Shown here in pieces: positions 21,612 to 31,962 of a stretch of DNA of 64,000 nucleotides. How positions within the stretch are numbered: position 1 is the first letter of the stretch; the number at the start of each line of letters is the position of its first letter. Made by a program: the position numbers and the translations under genes. The DNA is from Sulfurimonadaceae bacterium (GTDB lineage Bacteria; Campylobacterota; Campylobacteria; Campylobacterales; Sulfurimonadaceae), in assembly GCA_028683835.1 (NCBI GenBank), contig JAQUHB010000009.1:21102-85101 (forward strand). Direction: 5' to 3'. Under the pieces are notes generated by a model. The model was given only the letters and a program-made list of their open reading frames with translations. It was not told the DNA's origin and searched no databases.

Positions 21612-22179
21612 AATAATTTACACCATATTCAAAAAGATCATTGGCTTCTGCGAGTTTTGGCTGAACTTTATCTTTGGCAGAAAGATTGAGTTCCTCATGC
21701 GGAACTAGCCAGTCGATGTTTAATGCCGCGTCATCAAAAGCGATCCCTCTGTCACACTCTGGAGAGTAGTAATTATCTACTTTATATGCAAACACAGTAT
21801 CATTTTCAAGGACTACAAATCCATGAGCAAAACCGCGAGGAACCAACATCTGTTTTTTATTCTCACCACTGAGTTCTACGCTTATATGTTGGCCAAAAGT
21901 AGGACTTCCTTTACGGATATCTACAGCCACATCAAGTACACGCCCTTGTATAACACGGACAAGTTTTGTTTGAGCATGTGGAGGAAGCTGATAATGTAAA
22001 CCTCTTAAAACTCCACGAGAACTTTTACTTTCATTGTCTTGGCAAAAATTGATTTTATACCCTAAAAACTCTTTAAGTATATCGGCTCGAAACGTCTCTA
22101 CAAAGTAACCACGATCGTCTCCATGAACTTTTGGCTCTATAATAATAACGTCTGGTATGGCAGTTCTAGTAAATGTCAT
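21604..22179 (-). CDS. rfbC: dTDP-4-dehydrorhamnose 3,5-epimerase
   Basis: [43 protein letters not shown]. Confidence 0.95.
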   Translation of the reverse strand: MTFTRTAIPDVIIIEPKVHGDDRGYFVETFRADILKEFLGYKINFCQDNESKSSRGVLRGLHYQLPPHAQTKLVRVIQGRVLDVAVDIRKGSPTFGQHISVELSGENKKQMLVPRGFAHGFVVLENDTVFAYKVDNYYSPECDRGIAFDDAALNIDWLVPHEELNLSAKDKVQPKLAEANDLFEYGVNYYD

Positions 22180-23069
22180 CTTCCAACTCCTCTTGGCTGA
22201 GATGCTCTGCGAATGAGATACTGTCCATATTGATTTTTCTTTAAAGGTTCTGCTAGTTCAAGTAGTTTCTCTTTTGAAATATAACTCATTTCATAAGCGA
22301 TCTCTTCAATACATGCGACTTTTAAAGATTGACGGTTTTCAATAGTCTGGATGAATTGACTTGCTTCAAGAAGAGACTCATGAGTTCCCGTATCAAGCCA
22401 AGCATATCCACGACCCATAAGTTCTACTTTGAGTCTTTGCTCGTTTAAATAATCTTGGTTAAGTGTAGTGATCTCAAGCTCTCCACGGTGTGAAGGGCGT
22501 ACTAGTTTTGCTTTTTGCACGACATCATTTGGGTAAAAATAAAGACCTACCACGGCATAGTTGCTTTTTGGTTCAGTAGGTTTTTCCTCTATACTTGTCA
22601 CATTCCCAGTCGCGTCAAATTCTGCAACACCATAACGCTCAGGATCACTGACGTAGTAGCCAAATACAGTCGCTTTGTTTTCCTCTTTGGCATTTTTAAC
22701 GCTTTGCGCCAAAAGAGTGGTAAGACCGTGACCGTGGAAGATATTGTCACCAAGGACTAAACACGCATCATCGCCGTTTAAAAACTCTTCACCGAGTATA
22801 AAAGCTTGAGCAAGCCCATCAGGCGAAGGTTGTACGACATAAGAAAACTTCATCCCGATATCACTCCCATCGCCTAAAAGCTCTTCAAAACGGGGAAGGT
22901 CTTTGGGAGTGGAGATGATGAGAACTTCAGTAATACCGGCAAGCATCAAAACAGAAAGAGGATAATAGATCATCGGTTTATCGTAAATTGGCATCAGCTG
23001 TTTGCTCACACCTTTAGTGATAGGATAAAGTCGTGTGCCAGAACCTCCAGCTAGGATGATACCTTTCAT
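22176..23069 (-). CDS. rfbA: Glucose-1-phosphate thymidylyltransferase
   Basis: [39 protein letters not shown]. Confidence 0.96.
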   Translation of the reverse strand: MKGIILAGGSGTRLYPITKGVSKQLMPIYDKPMIYYPLSVLMLAGITEVLIISTPKDLPRFEELLGDGSDIGMKFSYVVQPSPDGLAQAFILGEEFLNGDDACLVLGDNIFHGHGLTTLLAQSVKNAKEENKATVFGYYVSDPERYGVAEFDATGNVTSIEEKPTEPKSNYAVVGLYFYPNDVVQKAKLVRPSHRGELEITTLNQDYLNEQRLKVELMGRGYAWLDTGTHESLLEASQFIQTIENRQSLKVACIEEIAYEMSYISKEKLLELAEPLKKNQYGQYLIRRASQPRGVGR

Positions 23070-23436
23070 CTTGCTACCTCTTCTCTTTGGATTACTAATT
23101 AAAGTCCGTGATTATAGCAATACGATACTAAAAATAGTTTGATAAAAGCGCTATTTCTAGATCTTTAATCATTATAAGAGAAGCTTTTTTTTACTTGATT
23201 TTATATAAGACAAATTTACTTATTTCACAGAATATAAATCATACATTCACAACACAAGTATACTTTTACCTCGATTTTTCAAATCTTATAATAAAATCAT
23301 TCACTATACTTCTTAAAATTCTTTACCTATTCAAATATCTCTTTAAATACTTCTCTTCAAATAAAACAGTTCAAAAAGTAGAGGTATTTTAAGCTTCAGA
23401 ACGTAACTAGGAGCATCTATCGGGGTATGTAGATAT

Positions 23437-24249
23437 TTATAGTAATCTTTCCTGCCCGATCCTATAAAGCGCAAAATCATACTTGAGCGGATCGTTTGCA
23501 TCAAACTCTCTAAGCTTACATGTAAGCTCTATGGCGGCTTGCAGATCATAGGTTTTACGTGTCAAAAGTCCGAGTTTTTGAGAAACTTTAAAAGTATGTG
23601 TATCAAGTGGAATGATAAGGTCTTTTGTGTTCACGCCACTCCATAATCCCATGTCAATATTGTCATCTCGTATCATCCATCTAAGATACATCATCCAACG
23701 CTTAAGCGCCCCTGCTCCCTTTGTTTTTGTGGTAACTTTTGAGATCAAAAAATCGTAACCTTTGGAGGAGTATGGATAGATTTTTTGCATCATTTTTATA
23801 ATTTCATTGATTCCATCTATGACACTATTTTCTTTATCGTATCCACTTTTAAATACTTCTTCGAGTGTCATCTTTGTTTGAAGACGTTTAAGTGTAATAA
23901 AAAGTACGATAATATCTTCACTTGTTTGAAATCTGTAATAGTGGCTTTTCAGAGTTTTTGTGATCTCCTCTTCGCTTGCATCCAAGAGTGAAAAATCAAG
24001 CGAATCCAAAAACTTCACTATCTGTTTAACATTTCCATAAGAAAAAAGAGCGCAAATAAGAGAAATAGTCTCGTCATTATGACGATAAGCGACCATAATA
24101 GGATCAAGTTTTTCTAAAGAAATTTCGTCCACATTATTGCGTTTTAAGACTTCGGTATCAAGTCTTTTTTTTATCTCAGCTACCCAGATGGTAGAGTTTT
24201 TTTCTTTCACTTGAACCTGCAATATTGAGCTGTTTTCTATATTTTGCAA
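23437..24249 (-). CDS. TIGR02757/DUF2400 family protein (start uncertain; overlaps rpoN 3' end)
   Basis: Family-like MVAYRHNDETISLICALFSYGNVKQIVKFLDSL and MYLRWMIRDDNIDMGLWSGVNTKDLIIPLDTHTFKVSQKLGLLTRK. Confidence 0.8.
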   Translation of the reverse strand: MQNIENSSILQVQVKEKNSTIWVAEIKKRLDTEVLKRNNVDEISLEKLDPIMVAYRHNDETISLICALFSYGNVKQIVKFLDSLDFSLLDASEEEITKTLKSHYYRFQTSEDIIVLFITLKRLQTKMTLEEVFKSGYDKENSVIDGINEIIKMMQKIYPYSSKGYDFLISKVTTKTKGAGALKRWMMYLRWMIRDDNIDMGLWSGVNTKDLIIPLDTHTFKVSQKLGLLTRKTYDLQAAIELTCKLREFDANDPLKYDFALYRIGQERLL

Positions 24250-25447
24250 TGGTGCGGCGAACCATCGTGACTTTGAAATTGTCTTGAATCATCTCAAGGA
24301 GTTTCATATCGCTAAGCGGTTTTTTCGGCGACTCATCTTTGACAATGCGAAGCAGATAATCTTTAATAGCTGCGTTAGAAGTATCCTCATCGATGGCTGT
24401 GGTAAAAAACTCTTTCATAGCAAAAACACCGCGGTCACACGCGATGTATTTGTTTGCAATCGCTCGCGAAATCGTCGAAGGGTTGTGCCCAAATTCATCT
24501 GCTAAAGTTTTTAAAGTCAAAGGCTTGATATCCCCGCCTGTAAAAAAATCATACTGATACTCGACTATCATCAGCCCCACTTTATAAAGTGTTGCTTTTC
24601 TCATCTCTAGTGCATCTACAAGACTTTTCGCCTCTTTGATCTTTTGCGAGATAAATTCGTGTTCAATGGCGTAAGTTGTATTGATACTGATAGCAGGATA
24701 GTAACTATCATTAAGCTTGACCTCAATACCGTTTTCATCATCAAAAAAAATCATCAAATCGGGGATGACTTGCGTGGAATCTTCAAGATATTCGATAGCT
24801 GGAGGATTTTTAAAACTGCTGATAATTTTGAGTGCCTCAGCATAGTGGGGATCGCTACTAAAAGTGTGCATCTCTTGGAGATTACAGATAAGTTTGACGG
24901 CTAACGCATAACCCTCATCACTTATCTGCGTATTTTCAAGCTGAAATAAAAATGACTCTGAGAGATCTTTTGCCGCAATCCCTACCGGATCAACATAGAT
25001 AAACCGTTTTCTCACTCGTTCAAACTCATCTAAAGTAATACTATTTTCTTCACAAAAAAGTTCACTCTCACCCTCATAGTAACCATTTTCATCAAGATTG
25101 GCAACAACAAATTGGGCAATTTTTTGAGAGATTGGAGTTGGAAAGAGAGGCGCTTCGAGTTGTTCATCAAGTACATCATAAAGTGAACGTGACGCAATTG
25201 TCAGCGCTTCTATCTGTTCTGTTCGTGAGTTTACCACACTACTTGAGATAAGCTTTCTTGGAATCCTGCTCTCAAAACTCTCTTCAAATCCAGAACTCAC
25301 TTCCACAACTGGATTTGACTCCACAAAAGGGTTCATCACCTCGCCTAGTTCACTCAGACTTGAATGTAAAATCGGCAACCAGTTGCGTAAAGTGTTGGAG
25401 AGTTTATTTTTTGTTTCAACACTCTGCGTAACCCTTAAAGTAGCCAT
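24176..25447 (-). CDS. rpoN: RNA polymerase sigma-54 factor
   Basis: Sigma-54 core-binding/DNA-binding domains; C-terminal RpoN box region VRRTIAKYRKQLNIAGSSERKK. Confidence 0.93.
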   Translation of the reverse strand: MATLRVTQSVETKNKLSNTLRNWLPILHSSLSELGEVMNPFVESNPVVEVSSGFEESFESRIPRKLISSSVVNSRTEQIEALTIASRSLYDVLDEQLEAPLFPTPISQKIAQFVVANLDENGYYEGESELFCEENSITLDEFERVRKRFIYVDPVGIAAKDLSESFLFQLENTQISDEGYALAVKLICNLQEMHTFSSDPHYAEALKIISSFKNPPAIEYLEDSTQVIPDLMIFFDDENGIEVKLNDSYYPAISINTTYAIEHEFISQKIKEAKSLVDALEMRKATLYKVGLMIVEYQYDFFTGGDIKPLTLKTLADEFGHNPSTISRAIANKYIACDRGVFAMKEFFTTAIDEDTSNAAIKDYLLRIVKDESPKKPLSDMKLLEMIQDNFKVTMVRRTIAKYRKQLNIAGSSERKKLYHLGS

Positions 25448-25469
25448 CTAGTCCCTAAGATCTCAAGTC

Positions 25470-26192
25470 CTAAAACTTGAAATCCTCCCCAAGATAGTGT
25501 GTTCGTACATCAGCATTTTCACTGATCTCTTTACTTGTTCCACTCGCTAAAAGTGCACCTGACTTTATGACATATGCTCTATCACAAACTGCAAGTGTTT
25601 CACGAACATTATGATCGGTAATAAGCACGCCAATATCATAACTCACAAGCTGTTTAATAACATGTTGGATATCTAAAACAGCGATAGGATCGACCCCTGC
25701 AAAAGGCTCATCGAGAAGTAAAAACTTCGGTCTATTGACAAGAGCACGGGCTATCTCAACACGACGACGTTCGCCACCGCTGAGACTAATACCGTCACGA
25801 TAACGAATTGGTTCAATATTGAACATATCAAGAAGCTCATTTATACGAGTCTCTTGCTCAGCTTTACTCATCTTTGAAGCTTGCGCGGCGACTAAAAGAT
25901 TGTCCTCCACACTTAAATCTTTAAAGATAGAAGCTTCTTGAGGCAAGTATCCAATCCCTTTTTTTGCTCTTACATGTAATGGCATAGCAGAAAGATTTTC
26001 CCCGTCAAAAAAAACATCTCCACTTGTGACTTCGACGAGCCCACAGATCATATAAAATGTTGTTGTTTTACCTGCTCCATTTGGTCCAAGAAGTCCTACA
26101 ACCTCGCCGCTTTTTACCTCGAGCGACATCCCGCGCACTATCTCTAAAGATTTAATCTTTTTTGTCAGATTTTCAGCTTTTAATGTATGCAT
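25470..26192 (-). CDS. lptB: LPS export ABC transporter ATP-binding protein
   Basis: GLLGPNGAGKTTTFYMICGL, LSGGERRRVEIARAL, LLLDEPFAGVDPIAV; adjacent to rpoN. Confidence 0.93.
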   Translation of the reverse strand: MHTLKAENLTKKIKSLEIVRGMSLEVKSGEVVGLLGPNGAGKTTTFYMICGLVEVTSGDVFFDGENLSAMPLHVRAKKGIGYLPQEASIFKDLSVEDNLLVAAQASKMSKAEQETRINELLDMFNIEPIRYRDGISLSGGERRRVEIARALVNRPKFLLLDEPFAGVDPIAVLDIQHVIKQLVSYDIGVLITDHNVRETLAVCDRAYVIKSGALLASGTSKEISENADVRTHYLGEDFKF

Positions 26193-26598
26193 TTTCTACC
26201 TTGTATAATCTTTTATCATCTAATTTTTCTATACTAATCACGATAGCTGGAATCTCTGCACTAAATAAAATACTGCTAAGAGTATCATCGCCCCACTCTA
26301 CAAAATGATATCCATCTCGTTCGAGTTCTTCAAGCATTCCAAGAGCAATAAAGTGTTCTATTCCATGGTTATAAATATCATAATGAAAAATATGCTCACC
26401 ATAACACTGTTGCAATGAAAAAGTGGGAGAAGTCACAGCATCATCAACTCCAAACTCTTTTGCAAACGCTGAAACGAAAGTAGTTTTTCCAGCTGCAAGA
26501 TCGCCGCGAAGGATAATAACACCACTATTTGGAAGAAGTTGCATCACCTCTTTTGTGAGTTCTGAGAGATCATCTAGTCCTAAAATAAACTCTTTCAT
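26173..26598 (-). CDS. tsaE: tRNA threonylcarbamoyladenosine biosynthesis ATPase TsaE
   Basis: ILRGDLAAGKTTFVSAFAKEFG, VTSPTFSLQQCY, HYDIYN. Confidence 0.92.
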   Translation of the reverse strand: MKEFILGLDDLSELTKEVMQLLPNSGVIILRGDLAAGKTTFVSAFAKEFGVDDAVTSPTFSLQQCYGEHIFHYDIYNHGIEHFIALGMLEELERDGYHFVEWGDDTLSSILFSAEIPAIVISIEKLDDKRLYKVENAYIKS

Positions 26599-27581
26599 AG
26601 TTTTGATGACACTTCTATGATTTGTCTCAGTTTCTCTTTTGCCCGCCCTGAGTGAATAGCATCCTTTGCGATCTCAAGTCCATCTTGAAAATCTCGCGCC
26701 ATTCCATCCACGACAAACGCCGCCGCCGCGTTGATAAGCACGATATCTCTTTGTGCATCTGTGGCACGATCATCGAAGATATCTCTTAAAATCTTTGCAT
26801 TTTCTTCACCCTCACCGCCCATGATCGCTTTAAGCGGTACTCTTTTTATCCCATAATTTATGGGATCCAAAACAAATTCTTCGATAAGGCCATTTTTGAG
26901 TTTTGCACAATAGGTAATATCTGAGATGCTAATCTCGTCCATATGTTCTTTGGAGGAAACAACTAAAGCATCGGTAGAACCGTTTACATGTAAAGCATTT
27001 GCAAGTTTTGGTACAAAGGATTTGTCAAAGACACCTAAAAGTGTTTTTTTTACACTTGCAGGATTTGTCAGCGGTCCTAGGATATTAAAGATCGTCTTAT
27101 CGGGGATCGATTTGCGAATAGGCATAATAAACTTCATCGCAGGATGATAATTTTGCGCAAACATAAAAGTAAAGCCCGTCTCTTCTAAAAGTTTTGCGCT
27201 GTTTTGCACGCTAAGATCGAGCCTGACTCCAAGTTTTTCAAACATATCCGCGCTTCCAGACTTGGATGTCACAGAACGGCTTCCATGTTTTGCCACATAG
27301 ATTCCAGCAGATGCGACAAGCAAAGCTACAGTAGAGGAGATATTGAAACTGCCTATCTTATCTCCGCCCGTTCCTACGATATCTATGAGTTTATCTTTGA
27401 TTGCGGGGCTTACATGTAAGGGAATTGAATGAGAACGCATTACATATGCTGCCGCAGCAATAGTCTGAGAACTTGTAGATTCATCAAGACGTAGATTTTT
27501 TAACAATGAGTACATCTCTTCATCACTCATCTGATGATTAAAAAGACGTTCAAACTCTTTCAAAGAGTCTTCATAGTTCAT
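26595..27581 (-). CDS. trpD: Anthranilate phosphoribosyltransferase
   Basis: DIVGTGGDKIGSFNISSTVALLVASAGIYVAKHGSRSVTSKSGSAD; ILGPLTNPA. Confidence 0.95.
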   Translation of the reverse strand: MNYEDSLKEFERLFNHQMSDEEMYSLLKNLRLDESTSSQTIAAAAYVMRSHSIPLHVSPAIKDKLIDIVGTGGDKIGSFNISSTVALLVASAGIYVAKHGSRSVTSKSGSADMFEKLGVRLDLSVQNSAKLLEETGFTFMFAQNYHPAMKFIMPIRKSIPDKTIFNILGPLTNPASVKKTLLGVFDKSFVPKLANALHVNGSTDALVVSSKEHMDEISISDITYCAKLKNGLIEEFVLDPINYGIKRVPLKAIMGGEGEENAKILRDIFDDRATDAQRDIVLINAAAAFVVDGMARDFQDGLEIAKDAIHSGRAKEKLRQIIEVSSKL

Positions 27582-27841
27582 GCAACTTCCTTGATATACT
27601 TGTCTTGTTCAGATTTTGGAGTCGATTTTATTGTGGGAAGAGAGAGAACTTGGTATTTTTTTTCTCCACTTAAAAATGCGATGCTTACGATATCTCCAAC
27701 AGCTACATCTTTGCTTGGTTTGACTATTTTACCGTTAATGCCTACAACACCACTTGCTATCATATCTTGAGCAACAGAGCGTCGTTTTGTAAGATTTACA
27801 CTATTTAAAAATTTGTCGATTCTCATAAAATGATATTCCAA
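27578..27841 (-). CDS. S4-domain RNA-binding protein
   Basis: MRIDKFLNSVNLTKRRSVAQDMIASGVVGINGKIVKPSKDVAVGDIV, Hsp15/RqcP-like S4 fold (start taken at internal or listed Met). Confidence 0.85.
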   Translation of the reverse strand: MEYHFMRIDKFLNSVNLTKRRSVAQDMIASGVVGINGKIVKPSKDVAVGDIVSIAFLSGEKKYQVLSLPTIKSTPKSEQDKYIKEVA

Positions 27842-27960
27842 AATTAATTTTCTTTATTTTAGACAAAAGAACCTAAAACAGATGTAAAAAATGGAACAAT
27901 TTTTGCGTTATTTTTATATTTAGAAGAAAGTTTTGTAAAAAACTAGTTTGAAGATAGATA

Positions 27961-27982
27961 TATGAGCTAACTCTAGCTCATA
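27961..27982 (-). terminator. Hairpin at the PiT gene 3' end; stop codon touches the loop
   Basis: TATGAGCTA-ACTC-TAGCTCATA: 9-bp perfect stem, loop 27970-27973; stop codon at 27973-27975. Confidence 0.55.
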
Positions 27983-29556
27983 ATCCCTTTAATCATAAAG
28001 AAAACAGCAGCACTTAAAACAGCGGCTGCTGGAACAGTGATGATCCAAGCGGCAATAATCTTTTTCACAGCATCACGCTTTACATACTTGATCTTTTTGG
28101 CACCTTTGTACTCTTTTTTCTCCATTCTTACGAGTTCCTCTTTTTCATCTATCCCTTTGAAAAGTTGAACGATTCGCTCGTAATCCGGCTGAGTTTTGTT
28201 TTCTAGTGCATCGAGTTGTTTAAGTTCCGTGCGCATATCATCAAGAGCTTTTTTATCTGCTTTAAACTTTTCTCTAACAGTATTTAAAAAGTTAGTTTCT
28301 CCACGGTCAAGATATTCACGTAAAAAACCAACACCAAAAACACCGCCGACAGCGATATGTGTAGAAGAAACCGGAAGACCAAGCTGAGAAGCGACAATTA
28401 CAGTTAAAGCCGCCGCCATTGCGATACTAAAAGCGCGCATCTGGTCAAGTTCTGTAATCTCATTTCCTACAGTTTTGATAAGTTTTGGTCCATAAAGACT
28501 TAAACCTACTACAATTCCAATAGCGCCAACACCCATTACCCACAAAGGAATCCCGACCTCTTTGTTGATTGCTCCCCCCATAATGGCATCGTTGATGGCA
28601 GCAAGTGGCCCGATAGCGTTTGCAACATCATTCGCACCATGAGCAAAACTAAGAAGTGCAGCTGCAAAAATAAGAGGAATCGTAAAAAGAGAATTAACTC
28701 CGCCCCTTGTTTGCTCTACGTTATCTGCAGAGTGAATAATCATAGGTTTTACAACAAAAAAGATGACCACAGCAGAGAGAGTTCCAATAGTAAGAGCTGT
28801 CAAAAAATTCACTTTGATAAGATGGTTCACACCTTTTAAGATAAGGTAAGTGATAAATGCAAGCGCCATAAGTGAAATAAGTAGAGGCACAATTTTTTTT
28901 GCACTTTCAATCATATCTTCAGAATAAACAATATTTTTCTTGATATAGTACAAAAATCCAGCGGCGATAACTCCACCTAGTATTGGTGAAATGATCCAAC
29001 TTGCAACAATCTCCCCAACACTATCCCAAGCGACAATGCCAAAACCAGCCGCCGCAATGCCAGCGCCCATAACTCCACCGACGATCGCATGTGTCGTTGA
29101 AACAGGCGCACCAAGATAGGTAGCAAGATTTAGCCACAAAGCAGCGCTTAAAAGTGCGGCACTCATAGCCCAAATAAAGATATCAGGATTGGCGATCATA
29201 CTTGGATCGATAATCCCTTTTTGAATCGTTTTCACAACATCTCCGCCAGCGATAAATGAACCACCAGCTTCAAAAATAGCGGCAATAACGATTGCGCCCA
29301 TCATTGTAAGTGCTTTTGAACCAACTGCAGGTCCCACATTGTTGGCAACATCATTTGCACCGATATTCATCGCCATATACGCACCAAAAACAGCACCGAT
29401 AGTTAAAAATATATTGTAATGATCCCCATTATGAGAGAAAGTGGTCCAAATAAAGACAAGCGCTATAAATAAAAATGCAAGCAAAAGCCTTGCATATCCG
29501 CTTGGCTGTATCTGTACCGAAGCCTTTTCCATACTGTTGATTGTTTTAATATCCAT
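27973..29556 (-). CDS. Inorganic phosphate transporter, PiT family
   Basis: NIGANDVANNVGPAVGSKALT and FAHGANDVANAIGPLAAI: the duplicated PiT signature. Confidence 0.94.
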   Translation of the reverse strand: MDIKTINSMEKASVQIQPSGYARLLLAFLFIALVFIWTTFSHNGDHYNIFLTIGAVFGAYMAMNIGANDVANNVGPAVGSKALTMMGAIVIAAIFEAGGSFIAGGDVVKTIQKGIIDPSMIANPDIFIWAMSAALLSAALWLNLATYLGAPVSTTHAIVGGVMGAGIAAAGFGIVAWDSVGEIVASWIISPILGGVIAAGFLYYIKKNIVYSEDMIESAKKIVPLLISLMALAFITYLILKGVNHLIKVNFLTALTIGTLSAVVIFFVVKPMIIHSADNVEQTRGGVNSLFTIPLIFAAALLSFAHGANDVANAIGPLAAINDAIMGGAINKEVGIPLWVMGVGAIGIVVGLSLYGPKLIKTVGNEITELDQMRAFSIAMAAALTVIVASQLGLPVSSTHIAVGGVFGVGFLREYLDRGETNFLNTVREKFKADKKALDDMRTELKQLDALENKTQPDYERIVQLFKGIDEKEELVRMEKKEYKGAKKIKYVKRDAVKKIIAAWIITVPAAAVLSAAVFFMIKGIMS

Positions 29557-29694
29557 ACTTAATTTACCCCGATGTATTAAAAATTCTCGGAATTATAGTG
29601 GAACTGCTGTGAAGGTTTGATTAAAGTGGGAAATGTTTAAGATTTTTGAATAATAAAAAGTGTAAAGGGATTCTCTTTAAAAAAGAGAGATTTT

Positions 29695-29723
29695 ATGGGT
29701 AGAGATTACTCTCTAATACCCAT
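29695..29723 (-). terminator. Hairpin at the phoU 3' end with the stop codon in the loop
   Basis: ATGGGTA GAGA TTAC TCTC (TAA bulge) TACCCAT; phoU stop at 29706-29708 lies in the TTAC loop; T-rich run follows on the minus strand. Confidence 0.5.
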
Positions 29724-30371
29724 TTCACCGCCGACTCTTGCGAAAAGAAGCAAAGTTCCAACATCTAAAGATCGATCTGCAATTTTCTCACTTTTTCTAA
29801 GAGCACTTAATATTTTAGTAAATTTCCCAAAATCTTCTATATTTGGAGCCTGTTTAAAAACACTCTCTTGTAAAAGCTCATACAGATCATCTGTTTTGCT
29901 CTCACCAATAAGTAGTTTATTGAACAATTCCTGAGTCTCATCAGAACAAGTTGTTTTAAGCATTGCAGCAACTGTAATCAAACAATCTACTGTTGATTTT
30001 TGCATTGGAACAGCGAAATCTTTTACGGTCACGACATCAAGCTCCTTACAATAGTCACTCAGTCCCGCTATAAAACTTCTAGTATTTGAAGATGCACGTA
30101 AAAGTTCATTTGTTATCTTAAACAATGAAACGATAAGACGCAAGTCTCTCGCTTCTGGCGAATAAAGCGCAAGCACTTTTATAATACTGTTATCTATCTC
30201 AGTCGTTTTAGAACTCATATTTTTCAAGCTCTCTTTTGCTGATTCCAAAAGATCTTTATCACATTCTATAAGCCCGTTTAAAATAGCTTTATTTGCTTCT
30301 AAAATATTTTCTGCAATAACTACTATTTTGTCATTAATCTCGTCTAATTGATTGCTGTATGTTATTAACAT
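29706..30371 (-). CDS. phoU: PhoU-family phosphate signalling regulator
   Basis: PhoU-like helical protein directly downstream of pstB. Confidence 0.85.
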   Translation of the reverse strand: MLITYSNQLDEINDKIVVIAENILEANKAILNGLIECDKDLLESAKESLKNMSSKTTEIDNSIIKVLALYSPEARDLRLIVSLFKITNELLRASSNTRSFIAGLSDYCKELDVVTVKDFAVPMQKSTVDCLITVAAMLKTTCSDETQELFNKLLIGESKTDDLYELLQESVFKQAPNIEDFGKFTKILSALRKSEKIADRSLDVGTLLLFARVGGEMGIRE

Positions 30372-31153
30372 TACCCAAATCTCCCCGTAATATAATCTTC
30401 TGTTTTTTTCTCTCTAGGATTCAAAAATATCTGTTCCGTTTCTCCGTATTCAACAAGATCACCAAGATACATAAATGCTGTATAGTCACTTATACGGCTT
30501 GCTTGTTGCATATTATGCGTAACAATAGCAACACTAACATCTTTTTTTAGTTCAACTATCAACTCTTCTATCGCGGCTGTAGAGATAGGATCAAGTGCTG
30601 AAGTCGGCTCATCAAAAAGGAGTAACTCAGGTTTGAGCGCAACAGCTCTTGCTATACAAAGACGTTGTTGCTGTCCGCCGCTAAGTCCCATTGCACTTTT
30701 GTTCATTCTATCGCTTACTTCACCAAAAAGAGCACTCCCTTTGAGAGCATCTTCCACTCTATCTTTGAGTTCAGTTTTATTTTTAATACCAGAGATACGA
30801 AGACCGTAAGCGACATTGTCAAAAATACTCATTGGAAACGGCGTAGGTTTTTGAAAGATCATCCCTACTCGCTGGCGCAGTTGGATAAACTCATTTTCTT
30901 TTTTGATATCAAGAATATTTTCCATCTCATCGTTTTCTTGATTTAAAAGCATCAGTTTACCCTCATATTCATTATTTGGGTAAAGATCATGCATTCTGTT
31001 TAAAGATCTTAATAATGTTGATTTTCCACATCCACTCGGACCGATAAGTGATGTGATACAGTTTTTTTGTATCGGTAAATTGATATTACTTAGTGACCTA
31101 GCAGGCGCAGAAGCATATGTAAAACTAAAATCTTCTATACTCATTATTGGCAT
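30371..31153 (-). CDS. pstB: Phosphate ABC transporter ATP-binding protein
   Basis: [51 protein letters not shown]. Start moved to Met at 31153 (MPIMSIEDF). Confidence 0.94.
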   Translation of the reverse strand: MPIMSIEDFSFTYASAPARSLSNINLPIQKNCITSLIGPSGCGKSTLLRSLNRMHDLYPNNEYEGKLMLLNQENDEMENILDIKKENEFIQLRQRVGMIFQKPTPFPMSIFDNVAYGLRISGIKNKTELKDRVEDALKGSALFGEVSDRMNKSAMGLSGGQQQRLCIARAVALKPELLLFDEPTSALDPISTAAIEELIVELKKDVSVAIVTHNMQQASRISDYTAFMYLGDLVEYGETEQIFLNPREKKTEDYITGRFG

Positions 31154-31158
31154 AATAG

Positions 31159-31962
31159 TTATCCTTTTTTTCTTGTAATATATCTTCCGAGAAGATTGAT
31201 TATTAAAACTAGCATCGTTAGTATAAATGATGCGGCCCAAGCAAGATCACGGCTTGAAGAGGTTGGATCATTTGCAAGTGCATAAATACTAACCGTTAAA
31301 GACGGATATGCTTCTTTCAAATCTACAGAAAAATAATTACTTGTCTCACTTGTAAAAAGAAGCGGAGCAGTTTCCCCGATTATTCTTGCAAATGCTAGCA
31401 ATAAACCCGTCATAATCCCAACTTTTGCCGCTTTGATAATGATATCTAAAATAACACGGTATTTACTCGCTCCCAGAGCAATCCCAGCTTCACGTAACTC
31501 TTTTGGAACAAGAGAGAGCATATTGTCAGTTGTATTAATAACGATAGGGATCATCATGATTGCAAGAGCAATACTTCCGGCGATCCCACTTGTTCCATGC
31601 ATAGGAACAACAACAATAGCATAAACGAATGCACCAATAACAATAGATGGAGCACTCATCATAATATCACTCAAATCGCGGATAAATCTTACGTATTTTC
31701 CACTTCCATACTCTTGCAAATAGATTCCTGCAAGCATACCTATGGGAACGCCAATAAGTGAAGCGATCCCAGCCATGATAAACTGCCCAACTATAAGGTT
31801 TCTAAGCCCTCCGTCTATCAAGTCATTTAAAAAGAGTGAAAAATGTAATGAACTTAGTCCTTTTCCAATAAGTGTGAAAAGAATCCAAGCCAAAAATGAA
31901 AGACCTATCAAAGCTGATAAAGTCGAAAGTAAAAGGACAATTTTATTTACTAATAATCTCAT
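31159..31962 (-). CDS. pstA: Phosphate ABC transporter permease PstA
   Basis: [64 protein letters not shown]. Confidence 0.94.
   Translation of the reverse strand: MRLLVNKIVLLLSTLSALIGLSFLAWILFTLIGKGLSSLHFSLFLNDLIDGGLRNLIVGQFIMAGIASLIGVPIGMLAGIYLQEYGSGKYVRFIRDLSDIMMSAPSIVIGAFVYAIVVVPMHGTSGIAGSIALAIMMIPIVINTTDNMLSLVPKELREAGIALGASKYRVILDIIIKAAKVGIMTGLLLAFARIIGETAPLLFTSETSNYFSVDLKEAYPSLTVSIYALANDPTSSSRDLAWAASFILTMLVLIINLLGRYITRKKG

Noticed and set aside
23195-23392. 65-aa ORF in the rfbA/DUF2400 gap
   Set aside because: AT-rich, Leu/Phe/Lys-biased translation and no convincing RBS; not supported as a gene.
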